Part shown: positions 28,897 through 33,123 of the stretch, in pieces
Layout: each line of letters begins with the position of its first letter
Numbering within the stretch: position 1 is the first letter of the stretch
Origin: Coriobacteriales bacterium
Lineage (GTDB): Bacteria; Actinomycetota; Coriobacteriia; Coriobacteriales; UBA8131
Direction of reading: 5' to 3'
Assembly (NCBI GenBank): GCA_031268525.1
Contig: JAIRXA010000128.1
Coordinates: 1-33,123 of the forward strand
Length of the DNA stretch: 33,123 bases
The notes under the pieces: generated by a model
Told to the model about the DNA's origin: nothing
What the model saw: the letters and a program-made list of their open reading frames with translations, nothing else
Databases searched by the model: none
Program-made: the position numbers and the translations under genes

Positions 28897-28935
28897 ATGA
28901 GACTCAAAAAGTGGGGGGGGGGGGGATTTTCATAG
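28897..28935 (+). CDS. Short leader ORF containing a 13-G tract
   Basis: An ATG with a strong ribosome binding site (AGGAAGGAG, five bases upstream) opens a 12-codon ORF, MRLKKWGGGGFS. It contains 13 consecutive Gs (28913-28925). Changing the tract to 14 gives MRLKKWGGGGIFIAS; a loss of one G (12) lets the frame run to TAG at 28964-28966, overlapping the LysR start at 28957. The ribosome site is seen; translation and regulatory effect are inferred. Confidence 0.4.
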   Translation: MRLKKWGGGGFS

Positions 28936-28956
28936 CTTCCTGACAGGGGTGACACG

Positions 28957-29871
28957 ATGGAGATAGAATTATTATCTGAATATATCCAGCTATCAAGAAC
29001 CTTGAACTTTACCAAGACAGCGCTGACCCTCAACATCTCACAACCCGCCTTGAGCAATCACATAATGAAGATAGAAAAAGAAGTTGGCGCCAGCCTGATT
29101 GACCGTTCGAGCGGGAAATCCAGGTTCACGATTGCTGGGCGCGAGTTCCTGGAATGCGCCGTCGAGATTACCAGCATCTACAATAAGTTCAAAACCCGCT
29201 GCAGTCTGGGCGAAGTCTCTGACTCGAATCACTTCGTAGTTCAGGTGTTGCAGCATGCAGACACGATCACCTTTCATCTACTCAATCGGATTCGAAGTTT
29301 TAAAGAGGTACATCCCGGAGTTGTCGTTGATATCAGCGAATCTCTTGCCTTTGATGCGGTGGAAAACATCCGCAAGGGTATCGTTGATTGCGGATTTTAT
29401 GCTATCCGTCGACATGAGCCCAGGATCGAAGAAGGCTTGATTGCCGTACCCCTGCATGAAGAGGAGTTTGTGGTCTGGCTTGATGTCGATTCTCCCTTGT
29501 TTAAAGCCGAAACACTTTCGCCCAGAGATCTTGCAGGTTCAACCGTTCCCGTCTGGGTTGGTTCAAGCGCGAACGATTTTGAGAATACCTACACCGAACT
29601 TTTTGAGGATTACGATACAGAAGTTGAATACAGTCCGCGCTACTGCACCTCCAGGGAAGATTTCTTCTTGAACAGGATCCGACCAAAAGATGTGGTCATC
29701 CTGACCATGGGTAGCGAAGCGATCAGCTCAATCGGCGTGAGGAACGAGAGAGGTTTACGGGGCTTTAATCCCCCGGTATACGTTGACGCCTATATCGTTT
29801 TTCGAGATGAGAGCCATTGCCCAGCCCTGGAGAGCTTTCGCGAATTCCTTGTTGAGAACTACAACCGGTAA
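28957..29871 (+). CDS. LysR-family transcriptional regulator
   Basis: A 304-residue regulator with the LysR winged helix at residues 1-60 (FTKTALTLNISQPALSNHIMK) and a periplasmic-binding-like effector domain after residue 90 (for example VLQHADTITFHLLNR and AVENIRKGIVDCGFYAI). The HTH is slightly shifted from the classical LysR pattern (no PDFTRAA-type motif), as in many Coriobacteria regulators. It is convergent with the double-FMN flavoprotein, sharing a terminator, and probably controls it. A leader ORF with a G-tract lies just upstream. AGGGG is seven bases before the ATG. Confidence 0.88.
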   Translation: MEIELLSEYIQLSRTLNFTKTALTLNISQPALSNHIMKIEKEVGASLIDRSSGKSRFTIAGREFLECAVEITSIYNKFKTRCSLGEVSDSNHFVVQVLQHADTITFHLLNRIRSFKEVHPGVVVDISESLAFDAVENIRKGIVDCGFYAIRRHEPRIEEGLIAVPLHEEEFVVWLDVDSPLFKAETLSPRDLAGSTVPVWVGSSANDFENTYTELFEDYDTEVEYSPRYCTSREDFFLNRIRPKDVVILTMGSEAISSIGVRNERGLRGFNPPVYVDAYIVFRDESHCPALESFREFLVENYNR

Positions 29872-29880
29872 ATGCGAGCA

Positions 29881-29907
29881 GAGCGCAGCAGGTAACCTGC
29901 TGCGCTC
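29881..29907. terminator. Bidirectional terminator between convergent genes
   Basis: GAGCGCAGCAGGT (29881-29893) and its exact reverse complement (29895-29907) are separated by one base, giving a stable stem with a short loop. It lies 9 bases after the LysR stop and about 20 bases from the flavoprotein stop on the other strand, so it can end both transcripts. Confidence 0.7.
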
Positions 29908-29928
29908 CCCCTGCCGTTCGCTCTCTGG

Positions 29929-32394
29929 CTACAGGCTTGCCAAATAGCTGACTACATTGGTTCCCGCAAGTCGCCCGGAGGTAAATGCCCAGCCCAGAGC
30001 ACAACCGCCATACTGTGCGTATGGCTCAAGATTCGTATACAATACGCCGCCACTGTCATTGCCACAGGCGTAGAGTCCGCCTATCTTCGTCTTTCCGTCT
30101 GCCTGCAGTACATTGATATCTGTGTCCACATCCAATGCTGCAACGGTGGCAAAGGGCATGGCGTCTGTCCTTACCGCGTAATAGGGAGCCGCGTTAATCT
30201 GTGAGATGAGCATTTTCGGGTCTTTTCCGAATTCAAGATCCTCGCCACTCCTGCAAAACGATTCATAACGATCCACCTGATCTGCAAACGCAGATGCAGG
30301 AACGCCCATTTTCTCTGCCAGATCCTCAAGGGTATCGGCTTTATAGACGTATCCCCTGGCGATGGCCGTATCGAGTACTTCGTAAATTTGCGGAAGTGGC
30401 CTCGCGTTGGGAACTCCGCCCTGGCCAAATGCTCTGGTAGAAGCTTGATAGGTATCTGCTTCGCCGGGATAACCCTTATCGGCAAGATTGTCTACATAAT
30501 CACTACCATAAATGGTGTACCAATGAGGGCCGGCGGACCAGAAAGCGAACGTCCCATTCTCGTTGAAGTGACGAACGCCGTCGGTGCCAACCGACAAGGC
30601 AGCTTCATTGATGCCCATCAAGAGGGGTATATCGTTTATTGACCAGATGTTTTTCTTCCTTGTATAGACATCCACTCCCTCGGTATAGTAAGCGGGGTAG
30701 TCAGTGATGTACTCGGCAGATGTCTTGTAGTGAACGCAGGGCGACATGTCGATGTTATAGGTACCAGCACCTTTATCGATAGCCGATTGAATCATCCGTC
30801 CCTTATTCTGATACATTCCCCATATCCGCCATCTGCCATTCAGTGGATACTCAGGATTCTGAATGACCATCTCTTGAAAATCCTGGTTACCGCCAAATCC
30901 ACCACTGCTCAAAATGACCGATTTGGCGGCGATCGTATACTCTGTTCCATCTACGGTACTGCGAGCTTTTACACCGGTAACCTTGTTGGAGGCAGCATCA
31001 TAGAGCAGTTCGTAGGCTTCTGTCTCAAGCAGGTACTTTCCGCCAAGGGCGGTAAAGTCAGAAATAATGCTGTCATAGTACTGTCCCACCGTTTCGGATC
31101 TTCCCCCAAACGTGTATTGAGGGTATTCGGCGGCATAGTCTTTGCCCGGATCCATATTCGCAATATGAACGTACTGTTGCTTGCAGAGCCATGTATTTGT
31201 CCCGAAGCCACCCATTGCATTCGTAAACACAAAACCATGATCAAACTGCAGCCAGTCAACGGTCTTTCCCGATTCGTCCATGAACAGTTTGACGCATTCT
31301 GGTTTACAGGGTGTGCCCTTTGAATACACCTCAAGCCAATTTGCATATAAACTGTCATAGTCACACCAGGGCACTCCATTGTTGTATTTTTCAAGATATC
31401 GCGGCGCATTGACGCTGAATGGCTCACCAGCCTGTGCGGCAGTTCCCCCGTATTTTCCTGCAACCTCAACGGCGAGAATGCTCACGGGCCTGCCAGCAGC
31501 CTTCATGGCCTCAGCCGCGGACATGGCTGCGGCACTGCCAGCGCCGCCCAGACCGCATATCACAAGATCGTATTCGAGTGTTTCAGTGTTGCTGGATGTC
31601 TCGGAAGCACCATAGAAATTATGTATGGCCGTTGGGCTGGCCCCTCCAGCGTACAAGGCTTTTTTGAGGGCTTTTTCTGTCGCGGATTTGATGCCAGCGC
31701 TGGAACCTGTTGCTCCAGAGATGGAGTCGAGAGTGACAGACTGCGCTTCAAGCATTCGAGGAATGAGATACTCCTCAACCTCTTTCAGCAGCAGTGTCTC
31801 TTCTCTGCAGAGGTCTTTGTCGATCACCTGGATTGCCTTCAGACTCTTTTCGTCTACATCGATCTGTACTCGAACAGGCTCTGTCCAGTTAAAGCCGAGG
31901 GATTCGCCAAAGTAGACCCCTGGCAGCATCTGCACTTCGCCGGGCTGTTCAAGAACGCCGGCGTTGTACAGGCATTCTTCAGTTGCACGAAATACCGCTC
32001 TACTGGTGGTCGTTGCGCCTGACACGGCGTCAACCCCAGCAAGGCCGTTGGCGTCTTTGATAAGGGGTGCCAGCACGGTAACGGCAACACCGCCCTTGGC
32101 GGCTGTTTCTCCTTCGTGGCTGATGGAGATATCAGTGATAACTCCCTTATCGATGCTGAGGTCAACGGTCACCAGGCCCAGATAGCCTTGCGATGAAGCG
32201 GAATATTCTCCGCTTGCTGCCGTTCCGCCCTCTGCTCCACCATTGCTGGAGGTCCCACACGCTGCCAAGCCTGTAGCAGCTACCCCTGCTCCGGCAAAGG
32301 CAGCTCCCTTGATAAACGACCGCCGCGACATTTCCTGCTGTTTGGGTTTTTCAAGCCTGTCTTCACTCTTCATCTCCAGCTCCCTTTCCTCCAT
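29929..32394 (-). CDS. Tat-exported lipoprotein flavin reductase with two FMN-binding domains and one FAD domain
   Basis: The 821-residue protein has a twin-arginine signal (SRRSFIKG, R24-R25) and lipobox cysteine C46 (LAAC). It then carries two FMN_bind domains with SGAT motifs at residues 125-128 (SGATTTS) and 226-229 (SGATGSS), then a fumarate-reductase-type FAD domain starting with the CGLGGAGSAAA loop (281-286) and ending near GNDSGGVLYTNLEPYAQYGG. It resembles urocanate/fumarate-type extracellular reductases in which covalently bound FMN feeds the FAD active site. The first motif has Thr at the usual flavinylation position (T130), the second has Ser (S231). Two FMN domains in tandem are unusual. 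Electron donor genes are not in this window. The ATG at 32394 has GGGAGGG upstream; M8 is a weaker alternative. Confidence 0.9.
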   Translation of the reverse strand: MEERELEMKSEDRLEKPKQQEMSRRSFIKGAAFAGAGVAATGLAACGTSSNGGAEGGTAASGEYSASSQGYLGLVTVDLSIDKGVITDISISHEGETAAKGGVAVTVLAPLIKDANGLAGVDAVSGATTTSRAVFRATEECLYNAGVLEQPGEVQMLPGVYFGESLGFNWTEPVRVQIDVDEKSLKAIQVIDKDLCREETLLLKEVEEYLIPRMLEAQSVTLDSISGATGSSAGIKSATEKALKKALYAGGASPTAIHNFYGASETSSNTETLEYDLVICGLGGAGSAAAMSAAEAMKAAGRPVSILAVEVAGKYGGTAAQAGEPFSVNAPRYLEKYNNGVPWCDYDSLYANWLEVYSKGTPCKPECVKLFMDESGKTVDWLQFDHGFVFTNAMGGFGTNTWLCKQQYVHIANMDPGKDYAAEYPQYTFGGRSETVGQYYDSIISDFTALGGKYLLETEAYELLYDAASNKVTGVKARSTVDGTEYTIAAKSVILSSGGFGGNQDFQEMVIQNPEYPLNGRWRIWGMYQNKGRMIQSAIDKGAGTYNIDMSPCVHYKTSAEYITDYPAYYTEGVDVYTRKKNIWSINDIPLLMGINEAALSVGTDGVRHFNENGTFAFWSAGPHWYTIYGSDYVDNLADKGYPGEADTYQASTRAFGQGGVPNARPLPQIYEVLDTAIARGYVYKADTLEDLAEKMGVPASAFADQVDRYESFCRSGEDLEFGKDPKMLISQINAAPYYAVRTDAMPFATVAALDVDTDINVLQADGKTKIGGLYACGNDSGGVLYTNLEPYAQYGGCALGWAFTSGRLAGTNVVSYLASL

Positions 32395-32776
32395 CGCGCC
32401 CTCCCTTCCCTCTCATCATCAGGGCATCCATGCTTCAGGCGAACCATGGCCTCAAGATACCCCGCCATCGGCTTTGTTCCGATGTCTGATTATTGGAGGA
32501 GCATAACAGAAGGTAATCAGATTGTAGAAATAGCGATTTATCACACGTATGGGATGTGAGAGTGATGAGATTCATTGGGCAATTGTCCTTATATCATCAC
32601 GCAATCGAATAGCCTTCATAACGAAGCCATCTGAAAACCGTACCCCTCAGAGAGATAGGGACAGGCAGGGAGGATGTTTTCTGTCTCACAATGGTGCCTC
32701 TCTGATGCCCAGATGGTGTCAGCCACTCTACTCGCATACAGTCATTGATTCGCTGTATTCCGTAAAGCAAGAAATG
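32395..32776. other. Intergenic region upstream of the double-FMN reductase
   Basis: About 380 bases without a supported gene; the small frames present lack ribosome sites. The stretch near 32495-32550 (AT-rich, with T-N11-A type symmetry around ATTGTAGAAATAGCGAT) is the natural place for the reductase promoter and LysR-type site, but no consensus -10/-35 could be defined with confidence. Confidence 0.4.
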
Positions 32777-32797
32777 TTCTAATGTGGTATATTAGAA
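32777..32797. promoter_or_regulatory. Palindromic operator of the terminal antitoxin gene
   Basis: TTCTAAT (32777-32783) and ATTAGAA (32791-32797) form an inverted repeat with a 7-base spacer containing a TATA-like stretch. It lies 20 bases before the antitoxin ATG, the usual place for ribbon-helix-helix autoregulation. Confidence 0.55.
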
Positions 32798-32817
32798 TAC
32801 ATTGAAAGGAGTTCATT

Positions 32818-33123
32818 ATGAGTTCATCGGATACTGCCTCCCTTAATACAAAGCTACCAGTTGATGAAAAAAAACTCTTTACCGAAACAGCCGCGTCTCT
32901 CGGTATGACGCCTTCCGCTGCCATCCGCGTTTTTGTATGCAAGTTCAACGAATATCAAGGATTCCCCTTTGCAGTGAGAAGGGCGGTCCCAATGAGCGAT
33001 ATTGAGCGAAGGGAAATAGAACTGCTCGATAAAGCCATTGACCTTGGGACGGCAGAAACCTACAAAAGCTTCTCCGAGCTACTTGCGGAAATTGATGCGG
33101 AGATTGTTATAGAAAATGAATCC
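32818..33123 (+). CDS. RelB/DinJ-family antitoxin, incomplete at window end
   Basis: The first 102 codons of a gene are present with no stop, so the gene runs past the window. The N-terminus (SLNTKLPVDEKKLFTETAAS, then LGMTPSAAIRVFV) is a ribbon-helix-helix of the RelB/DinJ family, and the C-terminal part (SFSELLAEIDAEIVIE) suits a toxin-binding tail. AAAGGAG precedes the ATG at 32818. The palindrome at 32777-32797 is its likely operator. A toxin gene is expected immediately downstream, outside the window. Sequence similarity to the DinJ at 8637 is only at family level. Confidence 0.82.
   Translation, partial: MSSSDTASLNTKLPVDEKKLFTETAASLGMTPSAAIRVFVCKFNEYQGFPFAVRRAVPMSDIERREIELLDKAIDLGTAETYKSFSELLAEIDAEIVIENES

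Noticed and set aside
28686..28943. 85-codon plus-strand frame ending in the G-tract region
   Set aside because: No ribosome site, low-complexity 12-bp repeats and a different frame from the well-sited short leader ORF.
32549..32782. 77-codon plus-strand frame before the final antitoxin
   Set aside because: No ribosome binding site or domain; it covers the presumed promoter region.

Overview
The window looks like an accessory-rich chromosomal segment of an anaerobic, high-GC actinobacterium of the class Coriobacteriia, most likely the Eggerthella/Gordonibacter/Adlercreutzia/Slackia group. This is inferred from gene content, not from a marker gene. The indicators are Tat-exported, lipobox-bearing flavoprotein reductases, an exported molybdopterin oxidoreductase operon with dedicated ferredoxins, a LuxR-type regulator with a 12-helix membrane domain, and regulators sitting next to each reductase. 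No rRNA, tRNA, CRISPR array, transposase or phage structural gene was seen.

Layout. (1) 1-1.7 kb: an Rrf2 regulator, a near-perfect 18-bp-arm palindrome and cysteine synthase. (2) 1.7-4.6 kb: a TetR regulator divergent from a Tat/lipoprotein FAD reductase; both genes have short echoes of their own 3' ends just beyond their stops. (3) 4.6-5.9 kb: archaeal-type phosphoglycerate mutase. (4) 5.9-10.5 kb: a low-GC island of toxin-antitoxin and defence-like genes. It holds a broken AbiEii nucleotidyltransferase, two 416-bp direct repeats that each carry a small antitoxin (one with a dead, one with an intact GNAT toxin), an AlbA/Schlafen-type ATP-binding protein, a DinJ/YoeB pair, a long inverted repeat and the 27-codon tail of a lost PucR-type regulator. 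(5) 10.5-21.5 kb: a divergent LuxR regulator and a nine-gene respiratory operon. The operon encodes molybdopterin catalytic subunit, four-cluster ferredoxin, DmsC-like anchor, an unknown repeat protein, TorD-like chaperone, NapG-like and NapH-like proteins and a polyferredoxin. (6) 21.8-28.5 kb: a PucR/CdaR regulator divergent from an operon of two different URO-D-fold enzymes, an amidohydrolase and an MFS aromatic-acid-type transporter. (7) 28.5-32.4 kb: a LysR regulator preceded by a 13-G tract inside a short leader ORF, convergent with an exported flavoprotein carrying two FMN-binding domains and one FAD domain. (8) The window ends inside another RelB/DinJ-type antitoxin gene.

How it fits together. 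Three separate units (4-kb flavoprotein, molybdoenzyme operon, 30-kb flavoprotein) each look like a substrate-induced terminal reductase for anaerobic respiration with its own regulator. The URO-D/amidohydrolase/MFS operon looks like uptake and processing of a specific small organic compound. The most unusual points are the URO-D operon, the poly-G leader before the LysR gene, the double FMN-domain reductase, the direct-repeat-flanked island, and repeated 3'-end gene echoes and short tandem arrays at gene junctions. All functional assignments are from reading motifs; no database search was run.
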